A stretch of DNA of 64,000 nt, taken from positions 31,027,392-31,091,391 of the forward strand of contig JBCNJP010000003.1 of the NCBI GenBank assembly GCA_039602395.1, given 5' to 3'. The notes below the pieces were generated by a model. The model searched no databases, was not told the DNA's origin, and saw only the letters and a list, made by a program, of their open reading frames with translations. Source of the DNA: Deinandra increscens subsp. villosa (Eukaryota; Streptophyta; Magnoliopsida; Asterales; Asteraceae). The position numbers were made by a program, and so were the translations under genes. This document shows, one piece after another, positions 44,176-57,015 of the stretch (within the stretch, counting starts at the first letter, position 1; every line of letters starts with the position of its first letter).

Positions 44176-46224
44176 ATGGCACCACACGACAACACGAGGG
44201 GTAAGGGAAAGAAAATTGCCAACAAACAGTCATCATCCTCCAACCAAAAAGGCCGCGAGCCTGAGCATCCCGAGTACACGATAATGGACTTCCTTCGGGA
44301 TCAGCACATACGCCCTGATAGGTGCGCACCAGACGATTATAGCTGGCTGAATCTGACGACGTACCGGCTGCTTGATAGGTATCATGTGCTGAAGAGGGTC
44401 GACCTACCCTTTGATTTGCAGAGGGTCATTGCGGGACTGATAGCAGCTTATGATGACACACTTGGAAAACTCGAGCATAATTCCATCAACAATCGCACCC
44501 GCGATAAGGAACTCGAGTGAGTGCGGGATAAACAGAAGGAGAGAGATACCTACCACTACAACCTGTCTCAGGGGGTAATGGGTATCCGTAACAGGGTCAC
44601 CAAGCTTGAGTCACGACCCAATCCAGCAGATTTGGAGCATGGACTGCATCAAGCACAATATCAGATTACTGCACTCCAACATTCAAATGCAGCACTCCAA
44701 CATTCCAACGCGGCACTTGTGGCACAGGTCGCCACCTTCCAAGCTCAGATGACAGCCCTGCAGGTTCAAGGTGCTCCTGTTCAGGAAGAAGAGGAGGAAC
44801 CCTTCGAAGAGGAACCTTTTGAGGAGGAGCTTCAAGAGGACATGGAGGAAGAACCAGATGTTATTGATCCTTGGTCTAATTTGTCTTCTTTATCTTTTAT
44901 TTTGTTACTTCGAATAAAATTGACTGGGTGTTCATTTTATTTTGAATGTTTCAAATACTGAGATACATCTTGGATGGATTTAAATTTTGTAATGGATATT
45001 ACATCTTCATTTTTCAAATGTGTTTCTAAAAATTATGCCATGTGATGGATGGGTGCATGAATATTTGTTTAGTGCTTAATGAAATTAATATTGGATATAT
45101 TAATTATTTGATTGAATGCGTGCTAACGCATATAATGAAATTAATATTGGGTATATTAATCATTGGAATGTCTTGCATGGCAAACCGACAGCAGCTAAGA
45201 TACGAGCTTTGATAAATGAAAACGTTGTGTCAGCACTCGCTGCGGCTCAAGCACAAGGAAACAATATCGGTGGTAAGTAGAACAGACGAAAAGTTGACTA
45301 ATTTTTTTTTCCACTCTCTAAAATAATTGAAACAAATTCACGCCCAACTCAGTGCACCTTCAAAACTTACATGGATTGTAAGCCGCTCACGTCAGGGGTG
45401 ATAAAGGAGCCGTGGGTCTGTTGCGATGGCTCGAGAAATCAGAAAAGGTATTCTCAATGTGCAACTGCCCAGTTGCAAATTTGGTCAATTTCGCAACTGC
45501 TACACTCGAGGGAGCTGCCCTCACATGGTGGAACACGCAAATCCAAATGCTAGGGCTTGACGCAGCAAATGCTATGACTTGGCAAGAATTCAAGGATGCT
45601 ATCATGGAGGAGTATTGTCCTCGCGATCAGGTCAAAAGGTTGGAAATCGAGTTCCGGAACTCGAAAATGATAGGTTCTGAGGTTGAAGAGTACAGTGCTC
45701 GCTACCACGAGTACGCGATGCTTTGTCCTACGATGGTTAATGCTTACTTTAAAAGGATAGAAACATATGTGGATGGGTTAGCTCCACAAATCCAGAGGAT
45801 GGTTACTGCCTCAAACCCTGCAAATGTGCAGAATGCTATCAGGTTGGCCCATAAGCTGGCTGACCAGGCTATAGAGCAGGGAACTTTGCCACCCAGGAAG
45901 GTCCCCAAGACTGCCCTAGATGGGAAAAGAAAGAGAGATGACGACTCTAGTAACAAAAAACAATGGTGGGAACAACAATGGAAGGTCCTCCAAGTCTCAC
46001 AATCAAAACAAGAGGTACAACAACTCCAGGGGTGACTATAATAACAGTAACACCAACAGTGGGGGCGGTAATCAGAACCCCCAAGGTGGTAGCAATCAAA
46101 ATCACAATGGGTACAAGGGACGAGCACCTTTCTGCAATCGGTGCAACCAACACCACAATGGGGCATGCAAGAAACTCACTTGTGAGCGTTGTGGTAAAGG
46201 GGGCCACGAGGCTAAGAACTGTTA
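44176..46224 (+). pseudogene. Element E gag
   Basis: The ATG at 44176 (MAPHDNTRGKGKK) opens gag. A TGA at 44518-44520 interrupts it, but the same frame continues with a glutamine-rich coiled coil and an acidic EEEEPFEEEPFEEEL tract (to about 44880). Non-coding DNA follows to 45360, where the gag core resumes (VGLLRWLEKSEKVF, EEYCPRDQVKRLEIEF). A frameshift near 45950 leads to an Asn/Gly-rich tail with CNRCNQHHNGACKKLTC and CERCGKGGHEAKNC. The 44880-45360 gap could be an intron or an insertion. Confidence 0.8.
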
Positions 46225-46270
46225 GGGTGAATTACTAAACCGTCCTAACCAGAATCTGAATCAGAATCAC

Positions 46271-48912
46271 TTGGTTGAAAACTGCACATTAGAACTATCT
46301 GGTCATAAACTAAGTATAGACCTTATGCCTTTTACCATCGGTAGTTTCGACGTCATAGTGGGCATGGACTGGCTATCCAAACATCAGGCAGAAATCGTCT
46401 GTCAAGAAAAAGTCATACGAATACCCGTAGAAGGAGAAGTACTCTCGATTCAGGGCGAAATGGAGGTGTTGTCTCGGGAATCATATCATACCTTAAAGCG
46501 CAGAAGTGTCTTCGGAAAGGACACGTGGCAATCCTGGCCACAGTGACGGACCAAACCAGAGTGGAGAGAAAAATCAAAGACTTTCCGATCATACGTGATT
46601 ACCCAGAGGTATTTCTTGAGGAATTACCTGGCCTTCCCCCGCATCAGCAAGTAGAATTTGGGATTGACCTCGCTCCAGGAGCAGCTCCGATAGCGCGTGC
46701 ACCATATCGTCTAGCGGTGAACGAATTGAATGAGCTATCCACACAACTGTAGGAACTGCTAGAAAAATGTTTCATTAGACCTAGCTCGTCACCATGGGGA
46801 GCACCAGTCAAGAAGAAGGATGGCACATTTAGGATGTGTATTGATTATCGCGAACTTAACAAGGTCACTATTAAGAATCGATACCCTCTTCCACGAATAG
46901 ACGATCTTTTTGACCAGCTTCAAGGATCCAGCTACTATTCCAAGATTGATTTAAGGTCTGGCTACCATCAACTTCGAGTCCGCGATGAGGATATAGAAAA
47001 GACAGCCTTCAGAACATGCTACGACTGTTATGAATTCTTGGTCATGCCTTTTAGACTGAAAAACGCACCAGCCGTGTTCATGGATCTCATGAAGCGGGTG
47101 TGCAACCCATATCTGGATAAATTCGTCATAGTGTTCATCGATGACATCCTCATCTACTCGAAAACAAAAGAAGAACACGAGGAACATCTGCGGTTAATCT
47201 TAGAATTGCTAAAGAAAGAACAACTCCACGCAAAATTCTCTAAGTGCGATTTCGGGATCCGAGAGGTTCAATTTCTGGGTCACATCGTCAACGAACAAGG
47301 TATCAACATTGACCCTGCCAAGGTCGAAGCCATTAAAAATTGGTCTACCCCTAGAGCTCCTACGGAAGTTCGCCAATTCCTAGGTTTAGCGGGTTACTAC
47401 CGTCGTTTTATAAAGGGATTTTCTCAGTTAGCTCAACCATTGACCGCTCTTACGCACAAAGGGGTTCAGTACAGATGGGGTGACAAGGAAGAGGCAACCT
47501 TCCAAACTCTGAAAGAGAAACTTTGTACTACACCTATATTATCTTTACCTGATGGGATTAACGACTGAAGTCTATTGTGACGCGTCAATCCAGGGAATCG
47601 GATGTGTTTTAATGCAAAGAGGTAGAGTCATCGCATACGGGTCAAGGCAATTAAAGTCTCATGAGAAGAATTACACAACTCACGACTTAGAGTTGGGCGC
47701 TGTTGTATTTGCCTTAAAATTTTGGAGACACTACTTATACGGTACCAAGTGTACGATATTCACTAATCACAAGAGCCTCCAACACATATTTAAACAGAAG
47801 GAACTTAACATGAGACAACGTAGGTGGGTCGAATTGTTAAACAACTACGACCTTGCGATAAAGTACCATCCAGGCAAGGCCAACGTGGTGGCCGATGCCT
47901 TGAGTAGAAAGGAGCATGTTAAGCCTAGAAAGATTCGGGCTCTCCAATTAACGATCCATACGGGGCTATCGGATAGGCTCTGGGATGCTCAGAAAGAGGC
48001 CCATAAAGGAGGAAAATTTTGGGTCTGAATCGTTACGTGACGTCGATGGAACTTCTGAAGTTAAGTCCGATGGACTTCGTTATTATAAGGATCGTATATG
48101 GGTACCTCTCCATGGAAATCTTAGAGAACTGGTGATGGACGAGGCCCACAAGTCTCGTTATTCGATCCATCCAGGTTCAGACAAAATGTATCAAGACTTA
48201 AAAGGGTTATATTGGTGGCCCAATATGAAAGCTGACATCGCTAGATATGTTAGCAAGTGCTTAACGTGCGCAATGGTCAAAACAGAACATCAAAAGCCAG
48301 CAGGATTACTGCAACAACCTAAAATTCCTGAATGGAAATGGGAAGAAATCTCGATAGATTTCATCACGGGATTGCCCCGTTCTTCTGGCGGTAACGATAT
48401 GATTTGGGTTATCGTTGACCGATTAACAAAATCCGCTCATTTCCTAGCTATCAAGGAAAGTGACAAAACAGAAAACTTGTGAAAATTTACCTCAAGGAGA
48501 TTGTCAAGCTTCACGGAGTGCCTTTATCTATTATCTCTGACCGAGACCCTAGGTTTGCTTCAAAATTTTGGAGATCCTTACAAGTAGCAATGGGCACTCT
48601 CTTAGATATGAGTACCGCGTATCATCCTCAAACAGATGGACAGACGGAACGTACCATCCAAACTCTTGAGGATATACTTAGAGAATGTGTGCTCGACTTC
48701 GGGAAAATTGGGAAATGCATCTACCACTCGTAGAATTCTCCTATAACAATAGCTACCATACTAGTATTGGAGCCGCTCCATTTGAAGCTCTTTACGGACG
48801 AAAATGCAGATCACCGGTCTGTTGGGCCGAGGTCGGTGAGAGTCAACTCACTGGACCTGAACTAGTACACGAGACCACGGAGAGAATCGTGCAAATCAGA
48901 AACCGCATGAAA
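46271..48912 (+). pseudogene. Element E pol (protease remnant, RT, RNase H, integrase)
   Basis: Protease lacks the DSGA part and keeps only GSFDVIVGMDWLS. RT: a TAG (46750-46752) after ELSTQL, a small in-frame loss before KKKDGTF, then MCIDYRELNKVTIKNRYP, YSKIDLRSGYHQLRV and the FIDDILIYSK active site. RNase H: EVYCDASIQGIGCVL to HPGKANVVADALSR after a frameshift near 47560. Integrase: HKSRYSIHPGS...YVSKCLTC zinc region, core DFITGLP, ISDRDPRF and HPQTDGQTE with frame breaks near 48000, 48480 and 48715. It ends at CRSPVCWAEVG...RNRMKA. Confidence 0.85.
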
Positions 48913-49049
48913 GCACATGAGTCTAGACGTCGGTTGAGCAACTTGAATGGATATAATTTATAATTTTATATAAATTATATTTTATGATTTCACGAAAACG
49001 TTTTGTCATTTTATGTGGCAGTTATATTTATTGTTTTTACGTGGTGTAT

Positions 49050-49087
<38 letters not shown>

Positions 49088-49159
49088 CGCACGTCGTTTT
49101 ATGATTTTACGTGACGATGTGTCACGTAATAATACAAAACGTTTCTATAAATTTATAGC
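48913..49159 (+). repeat. Truncated 3' LTR piece of element E
   Basis: Matches about 41439-41705 of the 5' LTR (GTCTAGACG, CAACTTGAATGGATATAATT, an AT run, CGTGACGATGTGTCACG) with an AT run of different length. GCACATGAG is shared at the left junction, so deletion ran through a short homology. Confidence 0.85.
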
Positions 49160-49740
49160 GAGCCTAGATAGGAAATGGTGATTATGCATGTTTAATAATC
49201 TGTCTTGTTTGAAGTATGTCATTGTGTTTGGTCGTAAATCTTAGCTTCCATGTCTTGGGTAAGAGAAATAGTGAAATGACTAAATATACTGCATATGTTA
49301 TGGCATGTAATTGGATTATAAGTTATTAGTCTATCATGGTTAGTCAGAATAGGATTGGTCTATGATCCTAGGTCTTAGATCACGTGTTTAGTGTCCTATA
49401 GTTAGGTCTAGGTAATGCATGAATAGTGATCAGTCTTAGATGACATTTGTTTCTTTATTCTAATAGTACAACTATTTCGTTATTGCTACCATCAACTTAT
49501 TTTTTATTTGCTTTCTAACAGTTATTAGGAATTGTGACAGAATCCTAATGATGATAATTAGGTTTAGTTTGATTACACCATTGCTTCCTTAGGTTGTCCC
49601 TGACTTACTCTTAATGCTACCATATGATAGGTCCACTTTCCTATATGTACATGCGTAGTTACAAGATGATTTAGGTTTATAAATTTAAAGGTCATATTTG
49701 CATATTTATATATATATACTCGTGTGCATCAAAGGCTTTT

Positions 49741-49758
49741 TGGCGCCACTGCTGGGGA
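49741..49758 (+). other. Primer-binding site of element F
   Basis: TGGCGCCACTGCTGGGGA is the Athila/Tat type of primer site. The LTR end is just before, near CGTGTGCATCA (about 49731). Confidence 0.8.
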
Positions 49759-49899
49759 AGCAAGTCGTCATTCTGGACCTCGTTAGGTTAGTTAGCTTAG
49801 GTAGTCTATCTTTTCTTTTTTGTATTTCTTCATTCAAGATTTCAGAAAAATCAAAAAATCAAAAAAAATCATAAAAATAAAAAAACTTAAAAAATCCAA

Positions 49900-50077
49900 A
49901 AAAATAGCTTCCGCTATTTCCACTCGTGCGAATCGTCCACTTCTTATTCAAGCTTTTAAAGATCCCGAACGCGTTATACATCAAGCACGCATAATGGGGG
50001 AAGCAGCGCAATGTACGATCGCTGATTACACGATGCCTACACTCGAAGGAGGCCAATCAAGCATCACAAGACCCGCC
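49900..50077 (+). pseudogene. Element F gag, N-terminal fragment
   Basis: Reads STRANRPLLIQAFKDPERVI and MGEAAQCTIADYTMPTLEGG before the insertion of LTR G. It resembles the start of Athila-type gag (a short region before the capsid domain). Confidence 0.6.
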
Positions 50078-52009
50078 TGTGACAATCCGTCTGAAAATAC
50101 TGGGTCAAACCTATACTTTGACTATATATATACGTATATACATGTGCCTAACTTGAACCAGTAGTAATATTAGTAAATAATGTGCACGTAAACGTCCACC
50201 CTTGACAAATTCCCACGTTCGTATTGGAAATACAAACCCATAACAAAAGGAAAAGTTCACTATGAGGTCGGTGGAACTTTAATAACAAGAAAAATAAAAA
50301 TATAAAATGACTTTTATATTTTACTGAAACGGTGTAGTGAGAAAATCACACCGACACTCGACAAAGTCTTTGAGCGAACGTTTTATTTAAAACTTTAGTT
50401 AGTTTTAATAGTATGAAATATTCGAGCTCGAAGCGGATCAAAACAATTATTTTTTTTAACGCGGTACACGAGCAAATAAAATAAATAAAACTAAAATTTC
50501 TAAATAATTAATTTATGACCAAAACAATAATGGTTTAACAATATTGAAGCCTCGTAATTTATCTAGAAAGCTGTCTCGACCAAAACGGTAGAACGATTTG
50601 GTATGAATCGCCCTTATACCGAATTGGGCCCAACACGGCCCAATAACGCGAAGCGAATGAACCGAGCCAAAAACCATGGCCTGACAAGTCAACCGACAAT
50701 ATAAAACTCAAACATATCGATCCCGACTAATTTTGGTGAATAACGAAACAAACCACGCGAAAATCGAAGAAAGCCTCGCATACCGGCCTGACACGAACTA
50801 CACTGGCCCAACAACCGTTTTTATAATTTTCGGCCATTCAAAGTTTCCGTCAACTTTTTAGTGGTTATTTTATGGAAACGCTATATTTTATATATTGTAG
50901 TTTTATAAAATATCCGGGTAAAGTTGTTAGTTTTTATAAAACTAATACCACCTAAATATCTAATCACTAAAATATCTAACTAACTCATGTCCTAACCTAG
51001 GTTAACTAACTAACCTAACTATGGTTAAAGATTATCTAACAAATCTTACAAAAGATTTGTCACATGCTTAAATGGTACAAACACCCCCCCATTCCTCGTA
51101 ACCCACCTACACACTCAACCTTCACTACAAAAAAAACCCACCACCACCCCTCCCTTTCATCCCTCTCGACGCCGGCGGACAGCCACCACCACTGCAGCCT
51201 GCTGCTGTTGTCCCAACACCGCCACACCACACTATGGGGGAGAAATCATGATCAAACAAATCTTTTTACTTGATATTATGGTACTACTGTCATGCCACGC
51301 TTGATTATCTGTTCTTTTTCTATCCCTATCGTGGTAATCTGGTAATATTACAAGTCCTTGAGTAATTATTCGATTAGTTCTGTACGAAACGATAACTAGT
51401 GAATAAATCTATTTGGGTTGATGCCCCTGCCCTAGCTGGTCGCTCCAATTCTGACTCCGCGTATACAAGTCTCAGAGTACATGTCAGTTATTCTATGTCA
51501 GTTGTATTTCTCAGGGGAAGTTACCATAAGGTGGGTAAATCAGTTAGTCTTCGAAATCAAGGTGCATGTAGATCAATACAACCACAGTAACCACATATAT
51601 AATATCTTATATGCTATCAAAACTGTTTACAAATACATTTTGTAGAGTCCTAAACCTGTGAACTCACCAACATTACGTTGATCCTTTCAAACTCATGTAT
51701 TTCTCAGGTAACTACGATCGCTCTCGGTGTGCAAATGGGAAGTCTGACAAACAAAAGGGCCTGCATTTGGAATGGAGTCATGGTCATCTTTTACTATCTA
51801 AATAAATCATGAACAATCGTATTTCTTATCATAACGTTCTCATTTCAGTATTTTAAGACAATGTTATCTTTTATATAATCCGCTGCAAACTTTGATAACA
51901 TACTTGGTTTTCAAACGTGAATGAAACTGTTAGATGTCGTTCTTTGTATCCACGACTATGACCCCATGACGTCACACGCCCACGTAATCAGGAACATCGG
52001 GATGTGACA
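50078..52009 (+). repeat. Solo LTR G in element F gag
   Basis: 1932 bp from TGTGACAATCCG to GGGATGTGACA, same ends as the Tekay-like LTRs of E and H. Flanks CCGCC (50073-50077) and CCACC (52010-52014) match at four of five positions, fitting an aged target duplication. No gag or pol lies inside, so it is a solo LTR. It has the GTGAACTCACCAAC and TTTCTCAG|G elements seen in the other long LTRs. Confidence 0.75.
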
Positions 52010-52466
52010 CCACCATTCAAGGAAAGTTTGAGATCAAGCTTGGAGTCATCCAGATGTTTCAGAACACTTCGCAATTCCACGGGTTAATGGAGGAGTGCCC
52101 ACACGCGCACCTTGACACCTTTTTTGAAATGTGTGACACATTCAAACTCGATGGTCTTACTAACGATGCAGTCTTGCTTCGTTTGTTTCCATTCACTCAG
52201 GTAGGCAATGCCAAAACTTGGCTTAAGACCCTACCAGCAGGTTCCATCACTACATGGGACCAGTTGGCAGAGAAGTTCTTAGTTAAGTACTTCCATATCT
52301 CAAAAACTCGTCTTCGCAATAACATTACCACATTTTCCCAAGACGAGGGGGCAGGTCTACATGAAGCCTGAGAAAGATATAAGGGGTTACTACGCAAATG
52401 TCCCTATCACAATATGGAAGCGTGGCTCCAAGTTCAGTATTTTTACAACGGTTTGAGCAGCCCCAC
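52010..52466 (+). pseudogene. Element F gag, capsid fragment
   Basis: Retrotrans_gag-type capsid: FHGLMEECPHAHLDTFFEMC, LRLFPFTQVGNAKTWLKTLP, then TTWDQLAEKFLVKYF. A TGA at 52369-52371 replaces the tryptophan usual in E-A-W-E-R-Y. The frame continues (LLRKCPYHNMEAWL, FYNGLS) to the B insertion at 52467. Confidence 0.85.
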
Positions 52467-52796
52467 TGTTGATACATGGTTCCTGATCGTCATGTGAAGT
52501 ATCAAATACAAGACGGAGACAGGCATGTATGCTGTGGTCCGAAAACCTGGTGAACCTAGGGTTCGGACAGGTCTGAACAGGTCCGAACCTGGAGTTTGGA
52601 ACAGCGGGTTTCAGCAACTATAAATGTGTGTCTTGTATAAAATTTAAAGGGTTTCCGAGTTTTATCTTCGAAGTGTACTCTGTGGTTCTCTCTATGGTTA
52701 ATACAAGTCCGATTTGTATTTACTCATAGTGTGTTACTCGTATTACATTGATTTCGTTACGACTAAGTAGACGATCCACACGCTCACGCAATTTCA
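52467..52796 (+). repeat. 5' LTR of element B
   Basis: 330 bp, TGTTGATACATGG to CGCAATTTCA. It is 23 bp longer than the 3' copy (extra CTCTCTATGGTT and GAACAGGTCT segments). TATA candidate ACTATAAATG near 52618. Confidence 0.9.
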
Positions 52797-52798
52797 AG

Positions 52799-52810
52799 TG
52801 GTATCAGAGC
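52799..52810 (+). other. Primer-binding site of element B
   Basis: TGGTATCAGAGC two bases after the LTR, the methionine-tRNA type as in element A. Confidence 0.9.
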
Positions 52811-53045
52811 ATTAGGTTTGCTCTACTGGTCGGAAATTATTGTTTTTCGGAGTTTTGCATCGAAATTCACATTTTTACAAAAATGAGTATCATTTTTGAG
52901 TTCGTTTGTTCATCTCGAGTGTGCTTTTCGTCAAAAATCCGTTTCTAGATTGTTTCTATCGAGTTTGCTTGAATTCCCGTCAGAAAGTCCAGTCAAAATC
53001 ACTGAGAATCGAGAAAATGGTATCGAATGAGATAGTTCTCGTTTG

Positions 53046-53280
53046 AGGTTCGGACAACTTCGGAGTAACCGCTCCAAACTCGAGGTTCGGACGGAGTTCG
53101 GTGATATTCTAGTTCGGTGAGAGTTCGGTGAGGTTCGGAAAGAGTTCGGTCTGAGTTCGGACAGAGTTCGGTCATCTTTCGGAACAAGTTCGGTCCAGGT
53201 TCTGTTTGATTTTCCGAAGGTCAGGTTCGGAGGGCGTTCGGCGAGTTTAAATTCGGACGAAGTTCGGACAAGGTTCGGAG
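53046..53280 (+). repeat. GTTCGG-rich leader of element B
   Basis: About 14 copies of GTTCGG, all on the sense strand, mostly as AGTTCGGT/A or GGTTCGGA, 8-24 bp apart between primer site and gag. Same motif and place as in element A. Confidence 0.9.
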
Positions 53281-53347
53281 TGAACAAAAACTATTTTTTC
53301 AAAATGTCCGATTTTCAAGTGTTCGCGGTATTCAGAATTCCAATGAT

Positions 53348-56266
53348 ATGATGAATTATGATAATGAAATTGGAACAAGTCAGAAAGTTCCTAAATTGCT
53401 CAAGTTGGAAGATTATCATAGTTGGGTCAAACGATTTGAAGCTTACGTTGATACAAATGATATTGATATGTGGTTATCTTTTACTGAACAATATGTTTAT
53501 CCAAAGGATGAAACTGGTGAACCTATTCTTCAAAGAAAAATGTCATCTGAACAAAAGAAAGCATATCAAGCTGAAAAGAAAGCTTATGGTACCTTAACGA
53601 TGGCTTTGCCTAAATAGTTACTTCATCAATTTGCTGGTAACTACACATCGAAGAGTCTATGGGATGCTTTGGAAAAACGATGTGAAGGCAATGACCAATA
53701 CAAGAAAATTCACCAAAAAGTTTTGAAGAAAGAATTTGATAGCTTCAAGCATTATCAAAATGAAACGATTCCCAATCTGATTGCAAGATTTGCTCATCTG
53801 ATGAGTGAAATACGGTTGGTGAATCTTACTAAAGAAGAAACTGATATGAAAGAAAAGATTTTGGAAGCATTGCCTGAAAAATGGGAGAATTATGTGATGA
53901 TGATTACTCACGACAAGGATTTTTCAGGATTGTCTTTCAATGATTTGATTCAAAGAATTCAGGCTCGAGATATGGAGTTAATGGTGAACAAATCACTTCC
54001 TGTACAAATTCAGAATCCTGCGGTGTATCATGGTGAGAATGATTCTACTCTGAATGCTGGGAAGTCTATTATTCTTAGTTCTGCACCCCCTACAACATTT
54101 CTGGCAGGTAAATCTGAAACTCCTAGTTATTCTGCTGGTTGTACTATGTCGATTCCTAGTTCTTCGACTCAAAGTGCATTGTCTGCTCAAACTGTCGATG
54201 ATTATACTGCTTTGATGTCTGCGTTAGTATCTTCATAATTTGGTGTTATCACTAGTGCTGTGAGTAATGTTGAATTGGCAAATAAAGATTACGATCAAGT
54301 TGATTATGATCATTTGGAGGAAATGGATCTGAACTGGCAATATGTTATGTTCGTTTGAAGAACGAAGATATTTTTCAATAGAACTGGTAAGAAGAGGTTG
54401 AATTAGGATGGTAAGATTGGTTTGGACAAGTCAAAGGTGAAATGTTATAAGTGTTCCGTCTATGGTCACTTTGCACGAGAATGTCCAAGTTCAGCAGACA
54501 ATAAATTGAAAACTGGTCAACATGCACATTTAGTTTTTCATTCGTCAAATGAAGCTGATAAAGTTGAAAAGAAATCTGTTACTTTTGCTAATAATCTGAC
54601 AGATACGTTTTGGCATCCAGATGAATTTGCCTGGAATGCAGATTCAGTAGCTACAAAGAATCATGCTCCATTTAGCATTGCATTGACTGCTCGTCATGAT
54701 GATGATAATAGTGTTTTGACTGATTCTGATTCTTATTCAAGTGAATCATTGGTTCAAGAAGTTTTACCAAAGGTTATTGAAAGCTCAAAAGTTGAAAAAG
54801 TTAAGTGTATGGATTGTGAAAATTTGCACAAGACGATTGCAAGTTTTGATCAACGTTCAAAAACGTCAACTGGAGAGATTGTTGTGCTTAAGAAAGAGTT
54901 GGATGATTTTCAGAAGAAATATTATGAATTGGTCCATATTCATGAAGATGTTTTCAAAGAGAAGACACAATTGGCTGAAGAATGTGAGAAAGCCAAAGCT
55001 GAAGCTTTAGATGCATTTCAAGATTTTGAGAATTTATTTGAGAAAAGTTATCCAGTTCAGCAAAAATATGAAAAGGCTAATGCTCTTATTGTTGAAACTA
55101 CTGCTACTGTTGAGAAGGTTCAAAACAAGATCTCTATGCTTCAAGATGAGAATGTTCTTTATAGAGATAAGAATGAAGTGTTGACTAAAGATGTTGAGAT
55201 TTATAAGAAAAAGAGAGAAAGTGTTCTTGAAGAGTTATTTGCTGAATGTGAGATCAGAAAACTGCAAGCTTATGAATATGATGATCTCAATGAAAAGATC
55301 ATCAAGTCACAAAAGGAGGTGTTTGAGGCTCAACAGAAGATTAATGATTTGCAGTTGGAGATTTTGGAGTTAAAGCGGCAAGTTAAGAATTGTAATTTGT
55401 CACCAACATTGCTAAATTTCTTATATAAGCAGGATAAGAGTGAGGAGAATTCAAAGATAGATGATGTTCACTTGGTTCCTCAACCAGTGGATCTACTTGA
55501 AGTGACTTCTGCTCCGATTGATCCAAAAACTGAATTACATGATTATTCGAAATTTGCTAATCCACCCAAGAAAAAGAGGTCAAAGTCTAAGAAGAAAGAC
55601 AAGACTTTGGGTGATACTCCAAAATTTATCTCAAAGTTTGTTTTGCTGGAATATGAAAATGTCTTTGATAAGGTTGCTTCAAGTTCGTCATCTGCAACCG
55701 AAGAAGAAAAAGTTTTGATTGAAAAGATCAAGCTGAAGGATATCATAGCCAAATTCACTAGCGACGCTAAGGCAAGAGAAGCTTCGGGTTCTCCTTCCAA
55801 TTCTTCAAAGAATCAAGGATTCAAACACAAAGGTTTGGGTTATGAAGTGAAGGAAGAACCAATTCAAGCAAAGAAACCAGTGAAAGCTGCAAAGAAATCA
55901 CCTCCTCAGAAGGAATTTTCTTATTATTCTGGAAGCTCATTATCGTCATGGAGTCCATCTCCTAGATATGACTCTTTTGATGATTTCTTTGATAATTTTG
56001 ATTCTGAGCATTCATCTGGTTATCAAAAATCAAAACGATTTTCAAACATTTTTCGAGAAAGACTTTGTTATGCATGTCATCAACCAGGACATTTTGTTGT
56101 TGATTGTCCGACGACTGCATATATTCACAACACTGCAAAGTATGTGGATAACAAAAGTCAAAATTTTTATGAACCATGGTCCCCAAAGATTAAATCAACT
56201 TGTAAATCGTCTTGGTCTAAACCGAATACCTTGGTTGAATCTGATTCCGGTTCTGATCAAAAATAA
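53348..56266 (+). pseudogene. Element B gag (copia-type), one frame with few stops
   Basis: A single frame runs from the ATG at 53348 to the stop at 56264-56266. Domains: copia-type gag (LLKLEDYHSWVKRFEAYV, then KKEFDSFKHYQNETIPNLIA and ALPEKWENYVMMI), first knuckle CYKCSVYGHFAREC (about 54440), a long heptad coiled coil (about 54800-55400), a lysine-rich segment and a second knuckle CYACHQPGHFVVDC (about 56070). In-frame stops: 53615-53617, 54236-54238 and two between 54350 and 54420. From 54422 it is open for 614 codons. Two knuckles and a long coiled coil are unusual for copia gag, which often has one knuckle. No protease follows. Confidence 0.85.
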
Positions 56267-57015
56267 AAAAATTACAAATTTGGAAACCAAAAGTTGTTTC
56301 CAAGGCCAACAAAGACTATGTGGAAGACACCGGGCTACCCGACGCTATTGGATCGGGTCGATCCCAAAGCAACTAATGGTTTATCTGGTGTCTAACAGGT
56401 ATTTCAGGAAGACCTTTCGGTGATCGGAAAATTGCTGATTGTGGAATATCTGTGCTAACTTAAACTGAAATTCACAATCAAAGTTTGTTTTCAAAAAGAT
56501 ATTCTGCAAGTATTCATGTTGGTTGATCAATTTTTCTTGTTTTTCACTTCGTCTCAGTTTGAGGGGAGTTTGTTATTGCAAAATCCAAACATAGTGTCTT
56601 GTTTTTCAAATCGTAAAAATGAAAATCTATAAATAGAATTGTCATTTTTAGGGCGAGAAATTTGAAAAAAACAAATAAATTAAAAATGCAAAAAGCAAAA
56701 AACATGGGAAAATGAGAATTTGTATCCTACAAGAATGGGAAATGATGGTACATTGGCTGACATCGTTTGGCTCATGGATAAAGTAGGTGAAAAAGCCATA
56801 AGACCATTTGATTGATGTGTAAGATAGGCTCGGCAAATCAGAAAGTATACGAATGTGATATACATTAATATCTGATGCTTAGCCTAGTGGACAACATCTT
56901 GATGCATATCTCATGATATTTCAAGAAAAAGATATGTGAAAATAAAATGAGAAGTCACTGTGTATACATGTATTCATTTTGCAAAGATTTAAACTTGTTT
57001 GATTTTCTTTATTTT
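56267..57015. other. Element B tail, non-coding
   Basis: No domain. GAGGGGAGTTTG near 56560 is a second polypurine-like tract. The phrase around GTATTTCAGGAAGACCT (about 56399) is shared with element A (minus strand near 26740), so the tail is homologous between them. Confidence 0.6.

Larger units (their letters stand above)
41339..49159 (+). mobile_element. Element E: Tekay-like chromovirus with internal deletion into its 3' LTR
   Basis: Order: 5' LTR (41339-43998), methionine-tRNA primer site, gag (44176-46224), pol (46271-48912), then a jump into the middle of LTR sequence (48913-49159). Pol ends in the integrase region after MKA; the rest of pol, the polypurine tract and most of the 3' LTR are gone. 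It sits next to the D2 remnants in the opposite orientation. Confidence 0.85.
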
